From NCBI GenBank assembly GCA_044228435.1, contig JBGAUW010000002.1:124001-188000 (forward strand): DNA of 64,000 bases, written 5' to 3'. Below the pieces are notes generated by a model, which saw only the letters and a program-made list of their open reading frames with translations, was not told where the DNA came from and ran no database searches. The translations under genes and the position numbers were made by a program. Positions 27,362 to 35,830 of this stretch are shown here, in pieces. This DNA comes from Bog-950 sp044228435 (GTDB lineage Bacteria > Bacteroidota > Bacteroidia > Chitinophagales > LD1). Within the stretch, counting starts at the first letter, position 1. Each line of letters opens with the position of its first letter.

Positions 27362-28192
27362 TCAAAAAACAGCATGCCCTTTCCATGCGGCATTATAATT
27401 GGCGTAAAAAGTGTTATAAGCTTTCAGCTTATTGGTATTCACCCAATCCACTCCTGCTTTCAGCAGCACCTTCCAAACAGCTGGCTTATCGGGTATATGG
27501 TAAAAGCGGATTTGCTTGTTCAATGAATGTGCTTTAGCAACCAGGCTATCTAACTTTTGCTTTTGCGCAACGGGCATTTGGCCACCACCCTTCCAGCTAA
27601 AGTAGCGCTCCCAGGGGTCGCTGTACCGGGTTATAGCCTTGCGGTTAGTAGCATTATCTATATCATGCAGGGTCCCATCTACGGTAGCAAATGCGCTATC
27701 GGCTTTCAGCAACTCCCCTATCGGGCTCGCACCCGATATTAAAATATTGATAGCCCGTTGCTGTACCACCGAATCGCCTTTATACACAGTAATATAACGG
27801 GCATACTTAGCCAATACCTCTTTCAATTTATTATAGGTTTCAATGCCACCCGTTTTAAAATCTACCATAAAAATTACCGGTGTATTATGGCCCTTGTAAA
27901 CGTAGCCACCGTTGGTATCTATTACTTTGCTAACCGGCTCAAGGTATAGCTGCTCAATGGTTGGCTTGCTATCCAGCCCAAGCGGCACATGTGCCACCCT
28001 TAACTCGCCATTATGTAAAAACACATCAATCTCAATACTGGTAAACCCATTCTCAAGCGCTTCAAACAAAGGCCTATCATGCACATAATCATTATGCGCA
28101 TGGCCATGCGGCAAAGGTTGAATCTGCGCTTGCAAATCTGCCATTAACCATACACTTACAACTGCTATTAAAACAAACCCATTCATTTTCAT
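27362..28192 (-). CDS. PLC/GDPD-superfamily phosphodiesterase-like exported protein
   Basis: A 276-residue protein with a signal peptide (cut after LQAQ, about 23) and the catalytic opening of the PI-PLC/glycerophosphodiesterase TIM barrel: HGHAHNDY, then SIEIDVFLHNGELRVAH, holding the metal and general acid/base histidines. The barrel end is marked by GVDWVNTNK. It probably hydrolyses phosphodiester head groups in the periplasm; it resembles the Aim6-like branch, for which no substrate is proven. Residues seem intact. Confidence 0.85.
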   Translation of the reverse strand: MKMNGFVLIAVVSVWLMADLQAQIQPLPHGHAHNDYVHDRPLFEALENGFTSIEIDVFLHNGELRVAHVPLGLDSKPTIEQLYLEPVSKVIDTNGGYVYKGHNTPVIFMVDFKTGGIETYNKLKEVLAKYARYITVYKGDSVVQQRAINILISGASPIGELLKADSAFATVDGTLHDIDNATNRKAITRYSDPWERYFSWKGGGQMPVAQKQKLDSLVAKAHSLNKQIRFYHIPDKPAVWKVLLKAGVDWVNTNKLKAYNTFYANYNAAWKGHAVF

Positions 28193-28249
28193 GTTGTGAA
28201 TTTAATCCCACACAATAATTAACTGGCCTTTAAAATGGCCTTGTGAATC

Positions 28250-28398
28250 TTGGCGTTAAGAACGTTGGTTTTTAGACCGTAAAAACTGCATACTGTTTGA
28301 AGTGGCGCGAACTAAACCCAAAACAAATAAAATCACCTAAAGCAGCGCCACAAGTTTATGCAGTTTCGGTCTAAAAACCAACGTTTAGCCAAAAGTCA
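28250..28398. repeat. Large imperfect inverted repeat, about 58-base arms
   Basis: Arms about 28250-28308 and 28341-28398. Near the outer ends the core aacgttggtttttagaccg is exactly mirrored, and the inner parts (actgcata, gtggcgc) match with small gaps. The loop is an AC-rich 32 bases. The gap 28193-28531 contains no gene. The element resembles a MITE or a long structured RNA rather than a terminator. Confidence 0.75.
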
Positions 28399-28420
28399 CA
28401 CAGCCTTGAACTTTTCTTTG

Positions 28421-28454
28421 TTACTTTCTTTTTGTTCAAGCAAAAAGAAAGTAA
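28421..28454. repeat. Hairpin ttactttctttttg, perfect 14-base stem
   Basis: Arms 28421-28434 and 28441-28454 around ttcaag. A second small palindrome, tagggcaa / ttgcccta, lies at 28468-28488. The pyrimidine/purine-rich hairpin is of a type I recall as common between genes in Bacteroidota; function not known. Confidence 0.65.
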
Positions 28455-28531
28455 AAGCCAAAGGCCCTAGGGCAAAATTATTGCCCTACAAATCAAAACT
28501 GCTCCTATATTCACACTACTAAAACCAGTTT

Positions 28532-30262
28532 ATGAACGGAGGAGAAATTATTGCCCGTGTATTGCAAAAGCAAGGCGTGAAATTTTTATTTACCCTTTGC
28601 GGCGGACACGTATCGCCCATATTTGTATCGGCCCAAAACCTGGGCATACGGGTAATTGATACCCGCCACGAAGTAAACACCGTTTTTGCCGCCGATGCGG
28701 TTTCGCGTCTTACCGGTATACCCGGTGTAGCAGTTGTAACTGCTGGCCCCGGCTTAACTAACACCATTACCGCCGTTAAAAACGCCTACCTCGCGCAATC
28801 GCCTTTGGTGCTTTTGGGCGGTGCGGCGGCCACCATACTTAAAGGCCGCGGCTCTTTGCAGGATATTGACCAAATGACCATGATGAGGCCCAACGTAAAA
28901 TGGGCCACCACCATTAATAAAGTTAAAGAAATAGTGCCCACGCTTGAAAAAGCCTTCGCCATTGCACAAGAAGGTGTGCCCGGACCTGTATTTGTAGAGT
29001 GCCCTATTGATACTTTATACGGCGAAGAACTGGTGCGCAGCTGGTATGGCGCCAAAAGCAAAGAAGAACCACCTAAGAACTTACAAGAGCGCGTGGTGCA
29101 GTGGTATATAAACAACCATGCTAAAAATTTATTCGCCGGTAAAGATTCGGCTAAGTTCGATAACCCTATACAAAAGGTAAGTTATCCGGGTCATTCATCG
29201 GGGCAAATAGATAAAGCAATTGCCAAACTAAAGGGCGCGAGCAAACCGGTAATGCTGGTGGGCAGCGGCGCTATGATGAACCCTAAAAAAGCTGAAGAAT
29301 TGGCTGCTGCTGTAACTAAACTGGGCATACCGGTTTACCTGAGCGGTATGGGCCGCGGATTGTTAGGCAAAGAGAATACCCTGCAAATGCGCCACCACCG
29401 AAAAGATGCAATCAAAGAATCTGATTTAATTATACTGGCCGGTGTACCTAACGATTTCCGCTTAGATTATGGAAACCACATTGGCGGGCGCAAGTTTATA
29501 TCCATTAACCGCAGCCGCGAGGATTTGATGAAGAACAAAACCCCTACGGTAGCCGTGCACGCCGACCCGCAGGATTTTTTAATTGCCCTTTCACAAAAGT
29601 TTCAGGGTAACTACAGCGGTTGGATTGAATCGTTGCGCGCCCGCGATGGTAAACGCGAAGTAAATATTGATACCCAGGCCGCTGCGCCGGTAGATAAAGG
29701 CATTAATCCCATTCAACTGTTCCGCGAAATGGAACCACAGTTGGATGACAATACCATACTGATTGCCGATGGAGGCGACTTTGTAGCCACCAGCGCTTAT
29801 ACCCTGCGCCCCCGCAAACCGCTTAGCTGGTTAGACCCTGGCGTGTTTGGCACATTAGGGGTTGGTGCCGGCTTTGCGTTGGGTGCCAAGTTGGTGTTTC
29901 CCGAAAAAGATGTTTACATTATTTATGGCGATGGCAGCGCCGGTTACAGCCTGATGGAATACGATACTTTTGTTCGCCACAACCTGCCCGTTATTTCGGT
30001 AATAGGCAACGATGCCTGCTGGAGCCAGATAGCCCGCGACCAGGTAGAGTTTTTAAAAAGCGATGCCGCTATGAACCTGGCCTTTAGTAATTACCAGGAT
30101 ATAGGTAAAGCCTTTGGTGCCGAAGGTGTAAAGGTAGATACGCTTGACGGATTTAAAGCCGCGTTGGTAGAGGCAAAAACACTTTCGCGCGCCGGAAAAC
30201 CGTATATCATTAACGCCATTATTGGCAAAACCGATTTCCGCAAAGGCTCAATTTCGATGTAG
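28532..30262 (+). CDS. Thiamine-diphosphate enzyme, ILVBL/2-hydroxyacyl-CoA lyase-like
   Basis: A 576-residue ThDP enzyme of the acetolactate synthase superfamily, in the order N (pyrimidine-binding), M, C (diphosphate-binding). Glu47 in DTRHEVNTVFAADA activates the cofactor, and the Mg-binding GDG motif begins at Gly466 (YGDGSAGYSLMEY). There is no adjacent small subunit or ilv gene, and the active-site entry residues differ from classical IlvB, so a role like the eukaryotic ILVBL/HACL group (cleaving 2-hydroxyacyl-CoA) is more likely than branched-chain amino-acid synthesis. Substrate uncertain. Confidence 0.85.
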   Translation: MNGGEIIARVLQKQGVKFLFTLCGGHVSPIFVSAQNLGIRVIDTRHEVNTVFAADAVSRLTGIPGVAVVTAGPGLTNTITAVKNAYLAQSPLVLLGGAAATILKGRGSLQDIDQMTMMRPNVKWATTINKVKEIVPTLEKAFAIAQEGVPGPVFVECPIDTLYGEELVRSWYGAKSKEEPPKNLQERVVQWYINNHAKNLFAGKDSAKFDNPIQKVSYPGHSSGQIDKAIAKLKGASKPVMLVGSGAMMNPKKAEELAAAVTKLGIPVYLSGMGRGLLGKENTLQMRHHRKDAIKESDLIILAGVPNDFRLDYGNHIGGRKFISINRSREDLMKNKTPTVAVHADPQDFLIALSQKFQGNYSGWIESLRARDGKREVNIDTQAAAPVDKGINPIQLFREMEPQLDDNTILIADGGDFVATSAYTLRPRKPLSWLDPGVFGTLGVGAGFALGAKLVFPEKDVYIIYGDGSAGYSLMEYDTFVRHNLPVISVIGNDACWSQIARDQVEFLKSDAAMNLAFSNYQDIGKAFGAEGVKVDTLDGFKAALVEAKTLSRAGKPYIINAIIGKTDFRKGSISM

Positions 30263-30441
30263 GTTATTAGGAGTATTAGGAAATTGGGGGGATTGGGATT
30301 TTGAATTGCATTTATTGATTTGCATTTTAAGTTTCGGATTTAGTATTTCATTTTTCGAATTTGCTTTTAGAATTTAGTATTTCATTTTTCGAATTTTGTA
30401 TTCACTATTACCTATTTACTATTCACTACTAACTATTAACT
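30263..30441. repeat. AT-rich spacer with repeated tttcatttttcgaattt words
   Basis: Within 30340-30400 the words agtatttcatttttcgaatt and ttagaatttagtatttcat recur twice in tandem, followed by ctattacctatttactattc-type repeats up to the next ATG. No gene. It shares vocabulary with the spacers at 21074 and 35831. Confidence 0.55.
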
Positions 30442-30990
30442 ATGAATTTAGGTCTCCCCGTAAAAGAACATACTGCCCTGCTGGTAATTGATGTGCAGGA
30501 GCGATTAATGCCCGTAATAAACGGGCAGGATAAAGTAATAGCCAACGTAAACAAACTGCTGCGCGGTGCCGAAATTTTGGGCCTGGAAACCATAGTAACC
30601 GAACAATACCCAAAGGGATTAGGCAACACCTGCAAAGAAGTTGAACTGGGCGAAAATCCTACGGTAATAGAAAAGGTAAGCTTTAGCTGCATGCTTAGCG
30701 AACCGGTAAATGAGCAGCTTAAACTAACCAACGTAAAGTCGCTTATTATTTGCGGGGCCGAAGCGCATATATGCGTTTTAAAAACCGCGCTGGATGCCGT
30801 TAAACAAGGCTACGAAGTGCATGTGGTGGCCGACGCCATAAGCAGCCGCACCGAAGAGAATAAACAATTAGCCATTAAACGCATGCGCCATGCCGGTGTA
30901 TTTATAACCTCGGTAGAAATGATTTTGTTTATGCTGCTTGACAAAGCCGGCACAGATGAGTTTAAGGCTATATCGAAGCTGATAAAGTAA
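30442..30990 (+). CDS. Isochorismatase-family cysteine hydrolase
   Basis: A 182-residue hydrolase with the catalytic triad of the isochorismatase/nicotinamidase fold: Asp17 (VIDVQ), Lys78 (EKVSFSC) and Cys111 (GAEAHICV), the last followed by the usual helix. Members hydrolyse amides (nicotinamide, biuret) or vinyl ethers; this YcaC/ISOC-like branch usually lacks a known substrate. No NAD-salvage or siderophore genes flank it. The ThDP enzyme gene lies 179 bases upstream on the same strand behind AT-rich spacer, so linkage is unclear. Confidence 0.88.
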   Translation: MNLGLPVKEHTALLVIDVQERLMPVINGQDKVIANVNKLLRGAEILGLETIVTEQYPKGLGNTCKEVELGENPTVIEKVSFSCMLSEPVNEQLKLTNVKSLIICGAEAHICVLKTALDAVKQGYEVHVVADAISSRTEENKQLAIKRMRHAGVFITSVEMILFMLLDKAGTDEFKAISKLIK

Positions 30991-31069
30991 GTTTTTCCGC
31001 TACGATGGCTGAAATTGAAGCGGAAGCATGCTAGTCTAAGCACAGTGCATGGCGTTCTAAAGATGAAAC

Positions 31070-31236
31070 AGGCGGCACCTTCGGTGCGCAACTCAGTACT
31101 CTTTTATTCTCTACAAACAGGCGACCACTATGTGGTGCTGGTTGCCATTTAAATTATTCATTGCATTTTGCTCCGGAGGAGCCATCTGTTTGTAGAAATA
31201 AATAGAATAGGAATTTGCGCACCGTAGGTGCCGCCT
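31070..31236. repeat. Composite inverted repeat with 51-base arms
   Basis: Outer arms 31070-31120 and 31186-31236 mirror each other: the ends read aggcggcacct and ctacaaacag, with near-identical inner tgcgcaa and a looser T-rich middle. Between them sit smaller palindromes: gaccac-tat-gtggt and gctccggaggagc. The block has the look of modular intergenic repeats in Bacteroidota. The gap 30991-31316 contains no gene. Confidence 0.75.
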
Positions 31237-31316
31237 ATCAAAATGAACTATAAAGATAATTTTCCGAATAGTTATAAAGCGCAGTCGAAGACAAGTGCTT
31301 CAGCCTGCGAAAACAT

Positions 31317-31733
31317 CTACCTAACCGTATCGTTATAAGCTACACTGGCAGTTTTACCCTCAGCATTGCCTACTGTAAAAGTATAACGCTCTATAGTGCC
31401 CGAATCGCCGGCCATAAAAGAATAACCCTGCCTGAAAAGAAGTGTATTTATCTGTGCATCTATAATCGTGCTGTCGGCGCCGCCGTTTATACTGCGGGTA
31501 ATTTTAAACGTTTTTAAAAAACCATCCGGGCCCGTTCTATCAGCCTTTACCTGCACATTGTAAATAGTGCCGTGGTAAAGCGAAGTATCGCTGGCTATAT
31601 AATACACAGTACTGGCGGGTCTTTCTAACACAATTTTAGGTTCCGGGTTATCATCCTTTCCGCACGATGATACAAACAGCACCACTGCTGCTACCATAGC
31701 CACCACATAAAAACCGCTGTATTTTTTAAGCAT
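31317..31733 (-). CDS. Small lipoprotein, Ig-like
   Basis: A 138-residue lipoprotein with lipobox VSSC (Cys24) followed by GKDDNPEP. The mature part has beta-strand spacing with the ending FTVGNAEGKTASVAYNDTV, typical of a single Ig-like sandwich. No recognised family. It lies after a terminator-like hairpin of the SecD-like gene and is on the same strand, so probably transcribed alone. Confidence 0.7.
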   Translation of the reverse strand: MLKKYSGFYVVAMVAAVVLFVSSCGKDDNPEPKIVLERPASTVYYIASDTSLYHGTIYNVQVKADRTGPDGFLKTFKITRSINGGADSTIIDAQINTLLFRQGYSFMAGDSGTIERYTFTVGNAEGKTASVAYNDTVR

Positions 31734-31774
31734 AATTCAGTTTTAACGCCGCAAACATAATTTATAAGGGCTAC

Positions 31775-31821
31775 AAAAAAAGCCCCGCCCAACTAACGCG
31801 CTTAAAAACGCGGTAAGGGCT
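31775..31821 (-). terminator. Terminator-like hairpin after the SecD-like gene
   Basis: On the minus strand AGCCC pairs with GGGCT at the base and CGCG with CGCG near an A/T loop, with unpaired bulges, followed by a run of T (the A-run 31775-31780 on the plus strand). Confidence 0.5.
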
Positions 31822-31848
31822 GTTTTATTTTGAGGTAAGGTAATACCC

Positions 31849-33027
31849 TTAAAAAACACCCAATGCGCTTTTAGAGACAGTGGTACTAACAACTGAAACA
31901 GGTAACTTTAACTCGCCCGAAGTAAGTATGTTGGCAAGGCGTTTAGCTTCCTCGTCACTGTCAATACCAGTTATTTGCATGCGGCCTCCTGTAATTACCT
32001 GCTGCACCCGCGGCGCCGAATAAACTTTACCATCCAATACTATGGCAATACACTTTTTAATTGATGAACCGGAACTTGCCTCTGCAGTCATGCGCTCAAA
32101 AACAGCCGAGCCACCTACATTAAGAGCTACATCTACTTCCGGTATTCCGTTGGCATCGTATGTGGCATAGGCATCTTTTAATGATTCGCCGGTTAAGGGT
32201 GCCTGCAAGGTAAGGCCCGGGCAATTAATAGCATACAACCCCAGGTTATTAGAGCCATATCCCAAAGGATTAATGGCCCACAAAAGCTTTAAATTGGCAG
32301 GTAGTAATCGCTTCACTTCCGGCATTTGCAAATAACCATTAATTGCAGCCGTATCTTTTACTGGGGCATACCCTATCATCGGCCCCTCACCCACTTCGTA
32401 CTTGTCAATGTTATGCTTAAGGTTTGGGTTAAGCAATGTAAACAATGAATAATCGTCACCTTTAACACCATTGTCAGGTTTTGGGCGATTGTGGGCCGTA
32501 TCAATATTACCCGTTCCAAATAATTCATCGCCCCGCGATAAACTGCCTTTACCACTTTTAGCGTCTTCTATCGTTTGATTATAACGTATCAGCGCCACGG
32601 CAGAATTAACTGCCTGTATACTTTCCCAAATCTCGCTTATTTCAAATGTAGGGTAAAACTCTAATCTTCCTTTAGCAGTTAGCAACCAACTAAGTCCAAG
32701 GGTATCCGTTATATTGCTAATATCATAAGCAATAATCCCTTTATCTGCATTGTATTCTGCTTTAATCAATTTACCGGTACCCTCAATCCTTGCCTGCAAA
32801 ATAGCATCTGCTGCCTTTAGCGTTAATTCGCGTGCACCTTTTCCGTTAATTGCGCTTAAATCAGTTTTTAGTTTAATTTTTACGCTATACCTCGCTATTC
32901 CTGTCTCTTTTACTTTATGAAAGGGTAAACGCCACACACCTGTATATAACACCACACCAATAAACCCTGCAATAAGCAGCAGCGAAGTAGCCGTTAACCA
33001 TTCAAAAAAATAACTTTTCTGCTGCAT
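31849..33027 (-). CDS. Orphan SecD-like P1-domain protein
   Basis: A 392-residue protein: one N-terminal membrane anchor (about 10-30), then a region that is plainly related to the periplasmic P1 base and head of SecD. Shared motifs with the full SecDF at 9507 are GEGPMIG, NLKLLWAINPLGYGSNNLG (SecDF: LKLLWGAHPIGKESNVYG), GIPEVDVALN, KKCIAIVLDGKVYSAPRVQQ and ANILTSGELKLP. It stops just where SecD's second membrane helix would begin, so the proton-conducting bundle and SecF half are absent. It cannot work as a motor by itself; it could bind export substrates or modulate SecDF, or serve another function. Confidence 0.85.
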   Translation of the reverse strand: MQQKSYFFEWLTATSLLLIAGFIGVVLYTGVWRLPFHKVKETGIARYSVKIKLKTDLSAINGKGARELTLKAADAILQARIEGTGKLIKAEYNADKGIIAYDISNITDTLGLSWLLTAKGRLEFYPTFEISEIWESIQAVNSAVALIRYNQTIEDAKSGKGSLSRGDELFGTGNIDTAHNRPKPDNGVKGDDYSLFTLLNPNLKHNIDKYEVGEGPMIGYAPVKDTAAINGYLQMPEVKRLLPANLKLLWAINPLGYGSNNLGLYAINCPGLTLQAPLTGESLKDAYATYDANGIPEVDVALNVGGSAVFERMTAEASSGSSIKKCIAIVLDGKVYSAPRVQQVITGGRMQITGIDSDEEAKRLANILTSGELKLPVSVVSTTVSKSALGVF

Positions 33028-33092
33028 GCTTGTCGTTGCTCAATTCAAATCACACAAAACGGGGTCAATACCATCTCTTCAATCTGGGTGGC

Positions 33093-34388
33093 CTAATACT
33101 TAATTATAAAATTAACACTGGCGTTTACAGGCCGTGTTTCGGTGCCGGTAGTTGGGTTTACAGTTATGCCGGTGGTATTGGTTGTCATAGTAATTTGGTT
33201 GGGGCCAAGGCCACCAGTGCCAAGCCCTGTGCCATAGCCGCCGGTGTTGCGCACCACATCGCTGTTTACCGAGCGGTGAAAGTGGCCCGGGTCGGTAATG
33301 GCATGTGTATGGGCATTTAGCTGCTGGTCTTCTAAGGTGCCCACATTATCGCCTGTGTTGCCGCCTGCATTAGTAGCTGTACGGGTAGCTGCATCCGGGT
33401 CGCGGCCGGTGCCGGCATCTACACCGCGTAAAAAGCGACCGCGCAGGTCGGGTATATTAAAGGTATTAACCCCGTCGCCATTGCCCCAGGCGTTACCTAT
33501 AACACTAAATAAATCGGCATAAGTAGTGCGGCTAACCGCACTGCCGTTGCATAGCAACCAGCCGGCAGGAGCATTTACACCGGCAAAAGCCATTATAGAA
33601 CCTACAGGGCCATCCGATGTGCTCGGCCCGGTTGGTCCGGTCACGCCCGTTGCACCCTGTGAGCCTGTTGGGCCGGTCGGTCCCGTGTTACCTTGCAAAC
33701 CTACACTGCCTGCATCGCCGGTTGGCCCTGTAGGGCCGATTGCACCAATGCCTGTAGCGCCCTGCGGACCGGTAGGCCCTACGCCGCCAGCAACTCCTGG
33801 GTCACCGGTTGGTCCCGTTGGTCCGGTAACTCCTGCTCCCGTATTTCCTTGCGGGCCTGTAGGGCCTACATCACCTGTGGGGCCGGTCGGGCCGGTAACG
33901 CCTGCACCTGTTGGTCCGGCAGGGCCGGTATTACCTATACCACCGGTAGGGCCCGTTACACCTGCAGCTGCATTGCCGGCATATAAGGCATAAGGCACAC
34001 TAAGTAATTGCCATGCACCCATATCTATATAAGCCGAACCGCCCGAAGGGTCGTATTCTACGCGTAAATATTTGCTGGCGCTGCCCCAGGCTATGCTTGC
34101 AAAAGTGCCTTGCAACGGCGTGCCTCCACCAATGGCTGCAGTAAACAAACCAAACTGGTTGGTAGAGGCATTCGATACCTCGCGGTAAACCACGGGGCCC
34201 GATGAACTGCTATCGTATATAGTAAGCCTTAAAGATATACCTGTATTTTGCAGCGGGTTGCCGGCCGCATCGCGCGCTACTGCCTGGTAGTTTATTTTCT
34301 GCGGCACCTGCGCCTGTAGGTCTGCAAATGGCAATAGGTTAAAGGCAAACAAAACCAAAGCATACAATAGCAGCGAAGTAGATTTCAT
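33093..34388 (-). CDS. Collagen-like exported protein with phage tail-collar domain
   Basis: A 431-residue secreted protein. The signal peptide (cut after DLQAQ, about 27) is followed by the N-terminal domain common in Bacteroidota fibre proteins (VPQKINYQAVARDAAGN...), then some 100 residues of Gly-x-y repeats, mainly GPTGPTG and GPQG, which should form a collagen-like triple helix. The rest (GSIMAFAGVNAPAGWLLCNG, RGRFLRGVDAG) is a phage tail-collar (PF07484-like) domain ending in VNFIIKY. It is likely a trimeric surface fibre for adhesion. It has no T9SS domain. It lies 65 bases upstream of the SecD-like gene, same strand. Confidence 0.88.
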   Translation of the reverse strand: MKSTSLLLYALVLFAFNLLPFADLQAQVPQKINYQAVARDAAGNPLQNTGISLRLTIYDSSSSGPVVYREVSNASTNQFGLFTAAIGGGTPLQGTFASIAWGSASKYLRVEYDPSGGSAYIDMGAWQLLSVPYALYAGNAAAGVTGPTGGIGNTGPAGPTGAGVTGPTGPTGDVGPTGPQGNTGAGVTGPTGPTGDPGVAGGVGPTGPQGATGIGAIGPTGPTGDAGSVGLQGNTGPTGPTGSQGATGVTGPTGPSTSDGPVGSIMAFAGVNAPAGWLLCNGSAVSRTTYADLFSVIGNAWGNGDGVNTFNIPDLRGRFLRGVDAGTGRDPDAATRTATNAGGNTGDNVGTLEDQQLNAHTHAITDPGHFHRSVNSDVVRNTGGYGTGLGTGGLGPNQITMTTNTTGITVNPTTGTETRPVNASVNFIIKY

Positions 34389-34530
34389 AGCAATTATTTT
34401 TTAGTGGATTTTAATTGAAGCCGAAAGGTAAAAATGAATAGCAGAAAAAAGAATATGGGCTGTAAACTATTACTTGCACCAGGCTACAAAGCCTTCAAAA
34501 ATCTCAAGCTTAAATCTATCTTTACCATAT

Positions 34531-35349
34531 ATGAGGCTAAACTTCACCTTCTTACTACTACTATTTTGGGGTGCTGTTATACTACAGGCACAGCCAGTGT
34601 ATAAGGTGGACCATTACGGTGATATAAATCGCAAACCCGAAGCCGGTACAGAGTTTAAAGCATACGGAAGTATTTACCACAAAATCAATGATACCCTCTA
34701 CGCAGCTATTACCGAAGTTACCAATAAAGATTACAAAAAGTTTTTGAGCGTTCAGCTACAGAACCAGTATGAAATATGCAGGATAGATTCGAGCCAATGG
34801 GTAAAAAAGTTTTCCTACAGCTACAATTATCCTATGGCAGATCATTACCATACCCATAGTGCGTTTGATAATTATCCGGTGGTAAACATTGCCTATACAG
34901 GTGCGGTAAGCTACTGCGAATGGCTGACTAAAAAATACAAGCTTACCCATAAGGATCCATCGGTTACTTTTCGTTTGCCTACCGAGGCTGAATGGCTGGC
35001 ACTATGTAACGCAAACCCTGCTACCCAACTGCCATGGAATATGGATAACGGCAAAAGAGGCGACACATGCTACGCGGCCAATTTTAAGCCTTTTATCAAT
35101 GGCGAAGTAGCCCACCCTGCCGATGGTGCTTTTTATACCGTGCGGGTGGATTCATATTGGCCTGATAAGAACGGCTTGTTTAATGTAATAGGCAATGCCG
35201 CCGAAATGACAACGGTAGAGGGAATTAGCAAAGGTGGTAGCTGGGAGAACTTTTTAGAAGATTGCCGGGCCGATAAAAATCAAACTTACCCCACGCCCGA
35301 CCCGCGCGTTGGCTTTAGGGTAATAGCCATTGTTACGGAAAGAAAGTAA
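34531..35349 (+). CDS. FGE-sulfatase (SUMF1/EgtB-like) domain exported protein
   Basis: From ATG 34531 (TTG 34474 would add 19 residues before the signal) the protein has 272 residues, a signal peptide (cut after LQAQ, about 22), and an FGE-sulfatase fold: ITEVTNKDYKKFL, FRLPTEAEWLAL, GLFNVIGNAAEM, KGGSW and DPRVGFRVI. In this superfamily true formylglycine enzymes keep two copper-binding cysteines; here the only cysteines (YCEW, ALCN, DTCY, DCRA) are not in the canonical pair, so catalysis of sulfatase activation is doubtful. Gliding-motility proteins GldJ/GldK use the same fold structurally. Function unknown. Confidence 0.82.
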   Translation: MRLNFTFLLLLFWGAVILQAQPVYKVDHYGDINRKPEAGTEFKAYGSIYHKINDTLYAAITEVTNKDYKKFLSVQLQNQYEICRIDSSQWVKKFSYSYNYPMADHYHTHSAFDNYPVVNIAYTGAVSYCEWLTKKYKLTHKDPSVTFRLPTEAEWLALCNANPATQLPWNMDNGKRGDTCYAANFKPFINGEVAHPADGAFYTVRVDSYWPDKNGLFNVIGNAAEMTTVEGISKGGSWENFLEDCRADKNQTYPTPDPRVGFRVIAIVTERK

Positions 35350-35419
35350 ATCTTAAACTAACGCCGCGTACCCCTTCTGTCGTCGCATTGCGCATGCAAA
35401 TTATTCTCTGCACTTCGCT

Positions 35420-35830
35420 TTACCATTCCTTAGTTACTTTATTTACCTGCCCGTTTTTTTGCTTAACTAAAATTTCCGTTCCGGCTTTAGTCATCTGTAA
35501 ATCAATAACTACATCGGGCTTACCGGTAATTTGTTCCAATGCAGTGTACTTACCATCGGCAGAAAAAATCTTAACCATCTCCATCTTCAAAAAAGTATAC
35601 ATAGAAACAAACCTATCCCTGCTGATAAGCCCTTTTGATGGCGCTGTGGCATTAATTTCCAAAATCTCTGTTTCGCCATCTGCATTACTTACCTGCGCAT
35701 AACTGGCAGTTGTAAATTTTCCGCCTGCTGTATCTACTAAATTCGTTAAAAGATTTTTACTTGAACTTTGCGCGTTTACCAGTGATGTAGCAATTACAAA
35801 AACAAAAAGCAATACTTTTGCGGTATTCAT
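35420..35830 (-). CDS. Small secreted protein of unknown function
   Basis: A 136-residue protein with a signal peptide (cut after LVNAQ, about 21) and a mixed alpha/beta mature domain with charged ends (KQKNGQVNKVTKEW). No cysteines, no T9SS sorting domain. I do not recognise the family. It is convergent with the FGE-like gene, with 70 bases between. Confidence 0.65.
   Translation of the reverse strand: MNTAKVLLFVFVIATSLVNAQSSSKNLLTNLVDTAGGKFTTASYAQVSNADGETEILEINATAPSKGLISRDRFVSMYTFLKMEMVKIFSADGKYTALEQITGKPDVVIDLQMTKAGTEILVKQKNGQVNKVTKEW

Noticed and set aside
33600..33960. Short tandem units that could look like a CRISPR or repeat array
   Set aside because: The units are Gly-x-y codons of the collagen-like gene on the minus strand; there are no constant-length spacers. 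The plus-strand frames here (Pro/Val/Gly-rich) are its shadow.
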